In this document: in pieces, positions 34,177 to 41,938 of the stretch
How the letters are laid out: each line of letters opens with the position of its first letter
Numbering within the stretch: the first letter of the stretch is position 1
Assembly: GCA_963718145.1 (NCBI GenBank)
Contig: CAVQYJ010000020.1
Coordinates: forward strand, 186,001-250,000
Direction of reading: 5' to 3'
Source of the DNA: UBA7672 sp963718145
Lineage (GTDB): Bacteria > Pseudomonadota > Alphaproteobacteria > Caulobacterales > Hyphomonadaceae
Length of the DNA stretch: 64,000 nucleotides
Program-made: the position numbers and the translations under genes
Notes under the pieces: generated by a model
What the model was told of the DNA's origin: nothing
Seen by the model: only the letters and a program-made list of their open reading frames with translations
Databases searched by the model: none

Positions 34177-34303
34177 GCTCATCCCGACGTAAAGTCGGGA
34201 CCTAGGGCTGACATCGAGGCTTGTTCCGGCTTAGGGCTGCAGCTCCAAGCCGGAACAAGACGCGCTGGTGTTCCTGGGTCCCGACTTTCGTCGGGACGAG
34301 CGG
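34177..34303. repeat. Nested palindromic intergenic element
   Basis: The element is 127 bases of nested inverted repeats. The outer arms are 34177-34207 and 34273-34303, pairing TCCCGACG(T)AAAGTCGGGAC with GTCCCGACTTTCGTCGGGA and flanking bases. The inner arms are CTTGTTCCGGCTT (34220-34232) and AAGCCGGAACAAG (34247-34259), a perfect match. Each outer arm is itself a hairpin. The form is that of a dispersed REP-like element; it also follows the gap stop and could act as a terminator. Confidence 0.8.
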
Positions 34304-34326
34304 CGGGAGAGCAGCGGAAAGATCGA

Positions 34327-34812
34327 GTGGCCAAAGCGGCGAAACCTGTAGCCCAAAGCAGTGTGCAAGCGGCCCGAAAGGCTACCGCACCTGCTTCTGT
34401 TCCGGCCAGGGCCAGTAAAGCAGAAGCGAAGCATGGCGTCGTCGAGACGCCGGGTGGCGCGGTCGACAAGCCCTATGACCCGGCGGCCTGGATGCATGAG
34501 CGGATCGTGCGGCGGATCATGGAGTTCGAGAAGGATCTGGGTCCCGACCAGGAGATCGGCGGGCGCTTCGTCGAAGGGCCCAACAGCGAGACGATCCACA
34601 TCACCAATGTCGCGAGCTGGGGCCCGGACATGATCATGTTCATGGGCGAGCATCCCGACGGGCGGACGTTCGAACTGATCCAGCACTACAGTCAGGTCAG
34701 CGTGTTGATGATCGCGGTCAAGAAGATCAGCGCGGAACCGCGCCGCATCGGCTTCGAACTGATCAAGACCGTGAAGGAACAGGACCTGCCATGGGAGGAT
34801 CCGGTCAGTTGA
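34327..34812 (+). CDS. Conserved hypothetical protein, possibly DUF6173 family
   Basis: The protein has 161 residues. The first ~45 are Ala/Lys-rich and probably disordered. The rest is a compact domain with WMHERIVRRIMEFEKDLG and GPDMIMFMGEHPDGRTFEL, and contains no catalytic motif I recognise. I associate this pattern with the uncharacterised DUF6173 family but cannot confirm it. The GTG at 34327 has GGAAAG five bases upstream. It lies between gap and pgk on the same strand and may be transcribed with pgk. Confidence 0.75.
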   Translation: MAKAAKPVAQSSVQAARKATAPASVPARASKAEAKHGVVETPGGAVDKPYDPAAWMHERIVRRIMEFEKDLGPDQEIGGRFVEGPNSETIHITNVASWGPDMIMFMGEHPDGRTFELIQHYSQVSVLMIAVKKISAEPRRIGFELIKTVKEQDLPWEDPVS

Positions 34813-34908
34813 ACGGGCGGCCCTCGAATCCGGCCCAAGGCATGCAAGTCTTGGCCAAATCCTCCCCTCTGATCGTTTCCGATTTCATCCAGCCGGGACT
34901 TGAGACAC

Positions 34909-36099
34909 ATGACCTTCCGTTCGCTGCAGGGCGCAGACCTCAAGGGGAAAACCGCGCTGGTGCGCGTCGACTTCAATGTTCCGATGGAGATGGGCCAGGT
35001 GCAGGACGACACCCGCCTGCGTGCGGCGCTGCCGACCATCGAACTCCTATCGAAAGCCGGCGCGAAAGTCGTGCTCCTTGCCCACTTCGACCGGCCGAAA
35101 GGCAAGCGCGTTCCGGAGATGAGCCTCAAGCCCGTGCTCGATCCCCTCTCCGCTCTCATCCGCAAGCCGGTGGCCTGGGCGGATGACTGCATCGGCGAAC
35201 AGGCGAAGTCGGTGATCGACGCCCTCAAGCCGGGCGGCGTCGCCCTGCTGGAGAACCTTCGCTACCATTCGGGCGAGGAGAAGAATGATCCGGCGTTCGC
35301 GGCGGAACTCGCCAGGCTCGGCGACATCTATGTCAACGACGCGTTCTCCGCCGCCCACCGCGCGCATGCCTCGACCGAGGGCGTGGCGAAGCTGCTGCCC
35401 GCCTATCCCGGCCTCTCCATGGAGCGCGAGCTCAATGCGCTGAACGCGGCGCTGGGCGCGCCGCAAAGGCCGGTGCTGGGCATTGTCGGCGGCTCGAAGG
35501 TCTCAACCAAGCTCGACCTGCTGAAGAACCTCGTGACCAAGCTCGACAAGCTCGCCATCGGCGGCGGCATGGCGAACACGTTCCTCTATGCGCAGGGCCA
35601 CGATGTCGGCGCGTCGTATTGCGAGAAGGACCTTGCCGAGACCGCGCGCGAGATCATCCGTCTCGCCGGGCAGAACAATTGCAAGCTCTTCCTGCCGGTC
35701 GACATCGTGGTGGCCGAACAGATGGCGGCCGGCGTGCCGACGCGCGTGCGTGCGCTGGGCAATGTCGACGACCATGAGCGCATTCTCGACGCGGGCCCGG
35801 AAACCGTCGCGCGCCTGAAACGCGCGATGGCGAACTCGAAAACCCTGATCTGGAATGGTCCGCTCGGCGTTTTCGAGATCCCGCCCTTCGACAAGGGCAC
35901 GGTGGAAGCCGCGAAGGAAGCCGCGAAGCTGGCCAAGGAGGGCAAGCTGGTTGCCGTCGCCGGCGGCGGCGACACGGTGAGCGCGATGAACCATGCGGGG
36001 GTTGCGAACGACCTCACCTTCGTCTCGACGGCGGGCGGCGCGTTCCTGGAGTGGATGGAAGGCAAGGTCCTGCCAGGGGTCGAGGCGCTGAAAGTCTGA
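34909..36099 (+). CDS. pgk: Phosphoglycerate kinase
   Basis: The protein has 396 residues from the ATG at 34909; a TTG three codons earlier is less likely. Signature motifs are VRVDFNVPME near the start, LLAHFDRPKG, the central GGSKVSTKLDLL and the C-terminal GGGDTVSA nucleotide-binding loop. It makes ATP from 1,3-bisphosphoglycerate in glycolysis, or runs in reverse in gluconeogenesis. The ribosome site is weak. It stands between gap and fda, so the whole tkt-gap-pgk-fda set serves triose and pentose metabolism. Confidence 0.97.
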   Translation: MTFRSLQGADLKGKTALVRVDFNVPMEMGQVQDDTRLRAALPTIELLSKAGAKVVLLAHFDRPKGKRVPEMSLKPVLDPLSALIRKPVAWADDCIGEQAKSVIDALKPGGVALLENLRYHSGEEKNDPAFAAELARLGDIYVNDAFSAAHRAHASTEGVAKLLPAYPGLSMERELNALNAALGAPQRPVLGIVGGSKVSTKLDLLKNLVTKLDKLAIGGGMANTFLYAQGHDVGASYCEKDLAETAREIIRLAGQNNCKLFLPVDIVVAEQMAAGVPTRVRALGNVDDHERILDAGPETVARLKRAMANSKTLIWNGPLGVFEIPPFDKGTVEAAKEAAKLAKEGKLVAVAGGGDTVSAMNHAGVANDLTFVSTAGGAFLEWMEGKVLPGVEALKV

Positions 36100-36534
36100 C
36101 GCTGTCGGGCACGACGGCGACGCCTATCCGGCCACGGGCGGCCAGACCAGGACGATGAGCGGCGTCGCCACCACCAGCGTGTTTCATCGTCACGGCGGGC
36201 GCCTCACTGGTCGTCGTGGTTTTCGGCTTCCCGTAAAGCCGTTGCAAATGTCCGCGGGTGGCGAGCCGCGCCGTTCACCGTAACGGCTTGAAGAACCCTG
36301 ATCTGGAACGACCCCCGGGCGGCGTCGAGCTCCTCCCACGAGAATTGAGCTTACGCCAGGGCGCGAGTCCGGCCCGAATCTGGCCCGGCAATCACGGTTA
36401 CCGGGGGCGCGGCATTTGCATGTGGCGGGGTGCGGGAAAGCCGCATAAAAAGTCGCACTGGGCGCCGCGCCGTCCGGACGGTAGCGGCTATGGACGAATT
36501 TTAAGAGCGGGACTTCGAAGTGGGACAGGGACGT
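36100..36534. other. Intergenic region upstream of aldolase with a dyad
   Basis: No gene is supported in these 435 bases. A strong dyad, GCCGC-G-CCGTCC/GGACGG-TA-GCGGC, lies at 36464-36488, about 46 bases before the aldolase ATG. It could be an operator or a leader hairpin. No clear promoter was defined. Confidence 0.4.
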
Positions 36535-37428
36535 ATGCCGAACGCAGACATGACTTTTCAGGCGGCCAACAAGGCCGGTTTCATCGCAGCGCTTGACCAG
36601 TCGGGCGGCTCGACCCCCAAGGCGCTTCGCCTCTATGGCATCCAGGAAAGCGCATATTCGGGCGATGCCGAGATGTATGGCCTGATCCACAAGATGCGCG
36701 CCCGCATCATCAAGTCGCCTGCCTTCACCGGCGACAAGGTGATGGGCGCCATCCTGTTCGAGCGCACCATGGATGGCGAGATCGATGGCACGCCGACTGC
36801 CGAATACCTCTGGAAGCAGCGCCGCGTGGTGCCCTTCCTGAAAGTGGACAAGGGCCTAGAGAACGAAGCCGACGGCGTGCAGCTGATGAAAGCCATGCCG
36901 GAGCTTGATGCGCTGCTCACCCGCGCCGTCGCCAACGGCATTTTCGGCACCAAGATGCGCTCGGTCGTCAACGCCGCCAATCCGAAGGGCATCGCGGTCG
37001 TCGTGGCCCAGCAGTTCGAAGTCGGCAAGCAGATCCTCCGCCATGGCCTGATGCCGATCATCGAGCCGGAAGTCACGATCTCGATCGCCGACAAGGCGCA
37101 GGCGGAAGAAATCCTGCTTTCCGAGATCATCAGGCAGCTCAACGCGCTGCCGGCCGACAACCAGGTGATGCTGAAGCTGACGCTGCCGACCAAGGCGAAC
37201 CTCTACAAGCCGCTGGTCGAACATGCGCGCGTCATGCGCGTGGTGGCGCTGTCCGGCGGCTATGCTCGCGACGAGGCCAACCGGGTCCTGGCCCAGAACA
37301 CGGGCATGATCGCTTCGTTCTCGCGCGCGCTGACGGAAGGCCTCACGGCCCAGCAGACCGACGCGGAGTTCGACGCCGCGCTCGCGAAAGCCATCGACGA
37401 CATCTACAGCGCCTCGAAGGCCGGCTGA
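36535..37428 (+). CDS. Class I fructose-bisphosphate aldolase
   Basis: The product has 297 residues from the ATG at 36535, with AGGG a few bases upstream; an in-frame GTG at 36520 is less likely. The class I signature is complete: ALDQSGGSTPKAL near the N-terminus, the Schiff-base lysine region VVPFLKVDKGL, and PIIEPEV. Class I aldolases need no metal. The enzyme splits fructose-1,6-bisphosphate into two trioses, matching gap and pgk upstream. A clear intrinsic terminator follows at 37453. Confidence 0.95.
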   Translation: MPNADMTFQAANKAGFIAALDQSGGSTPKALRLYGIQESAYSGDAEMYGLIHKMRARIIKSPAFTGDKVMGAILFERTMDGEIDGTPTAEYLWKQRRVVPFLKVDKGLENEADGVQLMKAMPELDALLTRAVANGIFGTKMRSVVNAANPKGIAVVVAQQFEVGKQILRHGLMPIIEPEVTISIADKAQAEEILLSEIIRQLNALPADNQVMLKLTLPTKANLYKPLVEHARVMRVVALSGGYARDEANRVLAQNTGMIASFSRALTEGLTAQQTDAEFDAALAKAIDDIYSASKAG

Positions 37429-37452
37429 TCTCCACAGGCTGTGAATTGGGAG

Positions 37453-37489
37453 CGCCGTGATCCACTGGATCGCGGCGTTTTCCTTTTTT
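37453..37489 (+). terminator. Intrinsic terminator of the aldolase gene
   Basis: A stem CGCCG-T-GATCC / GGATC-G-CGGCG closes over the loop ACT and is followed by TTTTCCTTTTTT. It begins 24 bases after the aldolase stop and is a textbook intrinsic terminator. Confidence 0.88.
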
Positions 37490-37548
37490 GCGGGTGATTT
37501 TTCCAGGCCCCGCCTTGTGGAGAGCCTCGCCCGCGCTAGCATAGCGCC

Positions 37549-37809
37549 ATGCTGGAGATGCGCCCTTCCTGCGAATGCTGCGACGCCGACCTCGACCCTT
37601 CGGGAACAGAGGCGCGCATCTGTTCGTTCGAGTGCACGTTCTGCGCGTCCTGCGCCGAAACAACGCTCAAAGGCAGATGCCCGAACTGCGGCGGCGCGCT
37701 GGTTCCCCGCCCGGCCCGCGCACCGGATAAGCTGGCCAGATTTCCGGCCTCGGCCAAGCGCGTGGTGAAGGCCGGCGGGCTGTCCGTCCTGATCGGATCC
37801 CGTCGCTAG
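37549..37809 (+). CDS. DUF1272-family small zinc-binding-like protein
   Basis: The 86-residue protein has a dense cysteine pattern: CECC, then ARICSFECTFCASC and GRCPNCGGALVPRP. This is the DUF1272 layout, probably a zinc-binding treble-clef fold. Function is unknown for the family. The ATG at 37549 has no clear ribosome site. It is a short stand-alone gene after the aldolase terminator. Confidence 0.85.
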   Translation: MLEMRPSCECCDADLDPSGTEARICSFECTFCASCAETTLKGRCPNCGGALVPRPARAPDKLARFPASAKRVVKAGGLSVLIGSRR

Positions 37810-37881
37810 TCGCGCGCCACACGAGATTGCTGGACAAGCCGCAACCGTCTGGTTGGATCGCCCGCGCAGGCGGGGAAAGTC

Positions 37882-38983
37882 ATGAGAAATCCAGGCAGGG
37901 CCGAACCAAGAGGACTGGAGCGGAACTGCTTCGTCATCAGCCCGATCGGCGCGGAGAACAGCGACATCCGCCGCCATGCCGACACCGTCTATCACTGCAT
38001 CATCGCGCCGGCCTGCGCGCCTGGGGCCGGGAGGCGGGGCGACCTACAAGTGCGAGCGCGGCGACCACAAGTCTGCGCCGGGAAAGATCACCGACCAGAT
38101 CTACGAGGACATTCTCGAAGCCGACCTGATCATCGTCGTGCTGACCGGGAGCAATCCCAATGTCTACTACGAACTGGCCATCGCGCAGTCGGCGGCCAAG
38201 CCCGTGATCCTGCTGATGGAGAAGGGGTTTGATGCGCCGTTCGACATCAAGGACCAGCGGATTATCTACTACGACTTCGATCCACAGCGCATCTTCCAGG
38301 GCGCCTATGTGGAGCAGTTGCGCGCCGCGATCCTGTCGCTGGAAAGTCGCCGATCGCGCCACGTCGTTCCGTTCGCGCCTGACCTCGCGCCGCTGGGCGA
38401 TCCGATGCAGGCCGTCTACCAGCGCTCCTCGGAGGCCGAGGAAGACACGGTCCGGCTGATCAGCCACGCCGAGAAATTCGTCTACCTTACCGGCTATACG
38501 CTGGCGGGCTGGACCATGAACCAGGACTTCGTGACCGCCATGAGAAGCCGTACCGAACACCTGACCGAAGGTATCCGCGTGATGCTGATCTCGCCGGACA
38601 ACCCCTCACTCAGGCCGGCCATGAAATCCAAGGACATCTATGAGTCGACGCAGCACTCCGCCAACCAGGCGCAGAAGTCGTGGACCGCGATGCTGGACCA
38701 GTTGCCAGGCAGCCGTCCCGAGCTGCGCATCAATCGCGAGCGCTCGATCAACTACCAGATGATGATCTCCGAGAAGGAGGCGATCGTCGTGCCCTATCTT
38801 ACGTCGCGCGATACGCTGCGCAGCCCGTACATCTATGCGCGCAAGGAAAGCTTCTACCACGAGACGCTGGTCGAGGAGTTCGAATTCCTCTGGGAGCACG
38901 CCGACCCGCCGCCCTCAGCACGCGCAGGCAGGGGAAGACGCGCCTCTCAGGCCAGGAAGACCGCCGCCAAACGCAAAGCTTGA
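37882..38983 (+). CDS. TIR / deoxyribosyltransferase-like protein with unknown C-terminal domain (frameshifted)
   Basis: Two frames join into about 366 residues. The N-terminal part (from ATG 37882) reads RNCFVISPIGAENSDIRRHADTVYHCII, typical of the TIR-like/nucleoside-2-deoxyribosyltransferase Rossmann fold. It continues in the second frame with KITDQIYEDILEADLIIVVLTG and the diagnostic NPNVYYELAIA. The break is between about 38020 and 38045, inside a GC-rich run. The C-terminal domain (from ~residue 170) has HAEKFVYLTGYTLAG and GIRVMLISPDNPS, vaguely like phospholipase-D-type folds but without an HKD motif, and a basic tail. Such TIR-like domains hydrolyse or bind nucleotides, and several work in antiphage defence. 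No partner defence gene is adjacent, so a defence role is only a possibility. Confidence 0.6.
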
Positions 38984-39013
38984 CGCCGATTCCCGCAGGC
39001 GTACGCAACGCGG

Positions 39014-39667
39014 ATGGCTCGCCGCTGCCGCCTTTACCTGGTCACGCCGCCGGAAATTCCGGACATCGCGGCATTCGCGCATCAACTCGACGAAGCGCTG
39101 GATGGAGGCGACGTGGCCTGCCTGCAGATCCGCCTCAAGTCCCGCGCCGGGGAGCCGGCGCATGACAGTCATGTGCTGGCGCTCGGCCGGCACATCATCC
39201 CCAGGGCGCAGGACCGTGGCGTCGCCGTGCTGGTGAATGATCGGCCGGACCTGGCGGTGGAGCTCGGCGCGGACGGGGCGCATGTCGGCCAGTCGGACAT
39301 GCCGTATGCACAAGCCCGGAAGATCATCGGGCCGGAGGGGATCATCGGCGTCACCTGCCATGACTCCCGGCATCTCGCGCTGGAGGCTGGGGAAGCCGGC
39401 GCGGATTATGTCGCGTTCGGCGCGTTCTTCCCGACCGAGACCAAGGACCCCGCAGCCCGGGCAGAGACGGATCTGCTAACCTGGTGGCAGGAGATGATCG
39501 AGGTGCCGTGCGTCGCCATTGGCGGCATCACGGCGGCGAACGCCCGTCCGCTGGTGGAATCCGGTGCGGATTTCCTCGCCGTATCGGCCGGCGTTTGGAA
39601 ACACGAGCGCGGGCCGCGGCAGGCCGTGCTCGCCTTCAACACTCTGTTCGCCGAACTGGAATCCTAG
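39014..39667 (+). CDS. thiE: Thiamine-phosphate synthase ThiE
   Basis: The protein has 217 residues in a TIM-barrel fold with LYLVTPPEIPD, LQIRLKSR, VLVNDRPDLAVELGADGAHVGQ, IGVTCHD, VAFGAFFPTETK and a phosphate-binding IGGIT. It joins the pyrimidine and thiazole halves of thiamine. No other thi gene and no TPP riboswitch are nearby. Its TAG stop overlaps the stop of the convergent DUF4282 gene by three bases (CTAG). Confidence 0.9.
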   Translation: MARRCRLYLVTPPEIPDIAAFAHQLDEALDGGDVACLQIRLKSRAGEPAHDSHVLALGRHIIPRAQDRGVAVLVNDRPDLAVELGADGAHVGQSDMPYAQARKIIGPEGIIGVTCHDSRHLALEAGEAGADYVAFGAFFPTETKDPAARAETDLLTWWQEMIEVPCVAIGGITAANARPLVESGADFLAVSAGVWKHERGPRQAVLAFNTLFAELES

Positions 39668-39990
39668 GGAGCAGGGCTCGGCGGGACCGGCTTGGCGGCC
39701 ATGGGAGCGCCGCCGCCGCGGATGGCGGAGATGTCGTCGGCGATGCGGAAGATGGCGATGTAGAGTTCGCACGCGAAACGCAGGAAGCAGATCGCGAGGA
39801 TGCCGCCGATCGGCGCGAAGACCAGCATGCCAAGGCCGGTCATGAAGTCCACCGTCATCATGCTGAAGGCGCCGAAGGCGGCGAACAGCACCCCCAGCAC
39901 GATCCCGATGAGGCCGAGGAAGTAGACGATCTTGACGAGCCCGGAGCCCATCAGCTTATCGAAACTCAGGAACTGCGTGACGATGTTCAT
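39664..39990 (-). CDS. DUF4282-like two-TM membrane protein
   Basis: The protein has 108 residues with an N-terminal amphipathic stretch (FLSFDKLMGSGLVKIVYFLG), two or three membrane segments and a cytoplasmic tail rich in Pro and Ala. The pattern RFACELYIAIFRIADDISAI at the end of the domain is typical of DUF4282. Function is unknown. The gene is convergent with thiE, sharing a CTAG stop overlap. Confidence 0.8.
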   Translation of the reverse strand: MNIVTQFLSFDKLMGSGLVKIVYFLGLIGIVLGVLFAAFGAFSMMTVDFMTGLGMLVFAPIGGILAICFLRFACELYIAIFRIADDISAIRGGGAPMAAKPVPPSPAP

Positions 39991-40140
39991 TCGACGTCCC
40001 TTTCACGTCCTAACCTGCTGAAAGATCACGCCTCGCCGGCGCCTGCGTCAAGCCGCCGCACGGGGTAGGCGAACCCCGTTTTGCTTGCTCACCCAAGCTA
40101 TCCACGACTAAGGGAGAGGCCCGAAGCCGAAAGCCGCCCG

Positions 40141-40980
40141 ATGTCCCGCCCCTCCCCCACCGTCACCATCATGATGGACGCCGCGCGCGCCGCGGGCCGG
40201 AGGCTGATCCGCGACTTTGGCGAGGTGGAGCAGTTGCAGGTTGCCCGCAAAGGCCCGTCCGATTTCGTGTCGGCGGCGGACAGGAAGGCCGAGGAGATCC
40301 TGCGCGACCGGCTGAGCAAGGCGCGGCCCGGCTATGGCTTTCTGCTCGAGGAAGGCGGCGAGGTCAAAGGCACGGACAAGACGCACCGCTTCATCGTCGA
40401 TCCGCTGGATGGGACGCTGAATTTTCTGCACGGCATTCCACACTTCGCGATCTCCATCGGACTGGAGCGCGAGGGCAAGTTGCGCTCAGGCGTCGTGTTC
40501 GATCCGATGCGCAACGAGATGTTCTGGGCCGAGGAAGACCAGGGCTGCTGGCTGGAGAACAAGCGGCTGCGCGTCGCCTCGCGCAAGAAGCTCAACGAGG
40601 CGGTGGTGACGACCGGCATTCCGCAGCTCGGCGTCGACGGCTTCGAGAAATTCATGGATGAACTTGTCGCCGTGCGCAGCGAGGTTGCGGCCGTGCGCCG
40701 GTTCGGCTCCGCGGCGCTGGACCTGGCGTGGGTGGCGGCCGGGCGGTTCGACGGGTTCTGGGAGCGCGGTCTGTCGCTGTGGGACATCGCGGCCGGCTTC
40801 GTGCTGGTGCAGGAAGCCGGCGGCGTGGTGATCGGGCTCGACGGCAAGGACGCGACCAAGGGCTCGTTCGTCGCCGCCAATACATCGCTGGCGCAGAAAC
40901 TGGCCGAACGCGTCGAGGGCAGGCTGCTGAAGACTGCGGCCGCAGGCAAGACCGGTAGGCGTCTGCTGCGGCCGGAGTAG
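40141..40980 (+). CDS. Inositol-monophosphatase family protein
   Basis: The protein has 279 residues from ATG 40141. The metal-binding motifs are complete: LLEEGGE, DPLDGTLNFLHGIP and WDIAAGFVLVQEAGG, together with GSAALDLAWVAAGRFDGFWE. The family hydrolyses inositol-1-phosphate or related sugar and nucleotide phosphates (SuhB-like). A longer in-frame start at 40081 adds non-family residues and is rejected. Confidence 0.93.
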   Translation: MSRPSPTVTIMMDAARAAGRRLIRDFGEVEQLQVARKGPSDFVSAADRKAEEILRDRLSKARPGYGFLLEEGGEVKGTDKTHRFIVDPLDGTLNFLHGIPHFAISIGLEREGKLRSGVVFDPMRNEMFWAEEDQGCWLENKRLRVASRKKLNEAVVTTGIPQLGVDGFEKFMDELVAVRSEVAAVRRFGSAALDLAWVAAGRFDGFWERGLSLWDIAAGFVLVQEAGGVVIGLDGKDATKGSFVAANTSLAQKLAERVEGRLLKTAAAGKTGRRLLRPE

Positions 40981-40983
40981 CGA

Positions 40984-41826
40984 CTACCCCTTCGCTGCGC
41001 TCGCCCCCGCATCGATCTGCGCCACCAGCCCAGCATCCAGACCGAGCGCAACTGCGAGGTTCATCAGGAACGCCTTTTCCTTCATGCCATCCGGCTCGAT
41101 GGTGATGCGCGCGGCGGTGTAGACCTGCGCCTTGAGCGCGGGGGTCTTTGCGGCGGCGACAAGATCGGCAATGGCGGCGGGTTTCGCGAATTCGGTGTCG
41201 AGGAATTTGGCGGCGTGCACATCCAGCCCTGCATTCTGCAGGCCGCCGACGATGCGCGAGCGCTCCTCGTTGTCGATGACGCCGTCGCACGCGGCCGCTG
41301 CGATCATGGCGCGCAGGATCAGCATGGACGTTTCATTGTCCTGTGCGGCGTTGCCGGTTTCGCCGAACGGGCTTTCGGCCGGCGGCGCCTCGATCAGGCC
41401 CGCCGCCGAGGGCGCCTTCTTGGCCTGGTAATTCTGGAAGGCCTTGTAGGCGAGGCCGCCGATCATGGCGAGGCCGCCCAGGGTCGCCGCGCCGCCGGCA
41501 AGGCCACGTCCGCCCTTGGTGCCGAGCAGCAGAGCGCCGAGGCCGCCCAGGGCCGCGCCGGTCGCGAGCTTGTTCTGGCCGGCGAAGGATTTTGCCTGGT
41601 TGATCAGGTCGGTGACCGAATTGCCGGTGGCGCCCTTCACCATGCCCTCGGCCTTGGCGCCGAGCCCGGTGCGCTTCTCGATATCGGCGGCGCCTTGCTG
41701 CATGCCGGAGACAGAGTCCTTCAGCAGGCTGCCGAGCAGTCCGCCGACCTGGTTCATGGCGCCCTGCGCCTGGCTCGCGCCGCCGGCGCCGAGCATCTGG
41801 TTGAGCAGCTTGTTGGCGTCGAACAT
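40984..41826 (-). CDS. DUF533 / YebE-like TerB-fold protein
   Basis: The protein has 280 residues. The first ~140 are Gly/Ala-rich with a hydrophobic segment (GGAATLGGLAMIGGLAYKAF). The C-terminal half is a TerB-like helical domain with ILRAMIAAAACDGVIDNEE, typical of DUF533 proteins, where the acidic Asp pair may bind metal. Function is unknown. The ATG at 41826 has GGAGA about seven bases upstream. Confidence 0.87.
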   Translation of the reverse strand: MFDANKLLNQMLGAGGASQAQGAMNQVGGLLGSLLKDSVSGMQQGAADIEKRTGLGAKAEGMVKGATGNSVTDLINQAKSFAGQNKLATGAALGGLGALLLGTKGGRGLAGGAATLGGLAMIGGLAYKAFQNYQAKKAPSAAGLIEAPPAESPFGETGNAAQDNETSMLILRAMIAAAACDGVIDNEERSRIVGGLQNAGLDVHAAKFLDTEFAKPAAIADLVAAAKTPALKAQVYTAARITIEPDGMKEKAFLMNLAVALGLDAGLVAQIDAGASAAKG

Positions 41827-41890
41827 TGAAGGATCTCCATGCAGGGAAACGATCAGAATACACGTCTTATGTGACGGCGAGGAAGCAGGC

Positions 41891-41938
41891 TAGCCGTCAT
41901 CCTCAGGCAAGCGAAGCCCATGCAGAGGATGAGGGCTA
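41891..41938. repeat. Inverted repeat at the ABC exporter stop
   Basis: Arms TAGCCGTCATCCTC (41891-41904) and GAGGATGAGGGCTA (41925-41938) pair at 13 of 14 positions. The right arm includes the stop codon of the ABC exporter on the minus strand. There is no T tract. It resembles common dispersed intergenic palindromes and may also stop transcription. Confidence 0.6.

Noticed and set aside
36291..36312. Fifteen bases in the pgk-aldolase gap identical to part of pgk (AACCCTGATCTGGAA)
   Set aside because: A match of this length is expected by chance in 64 kb, and flanking bases do not align, so it is not a duplicated gene fragment.
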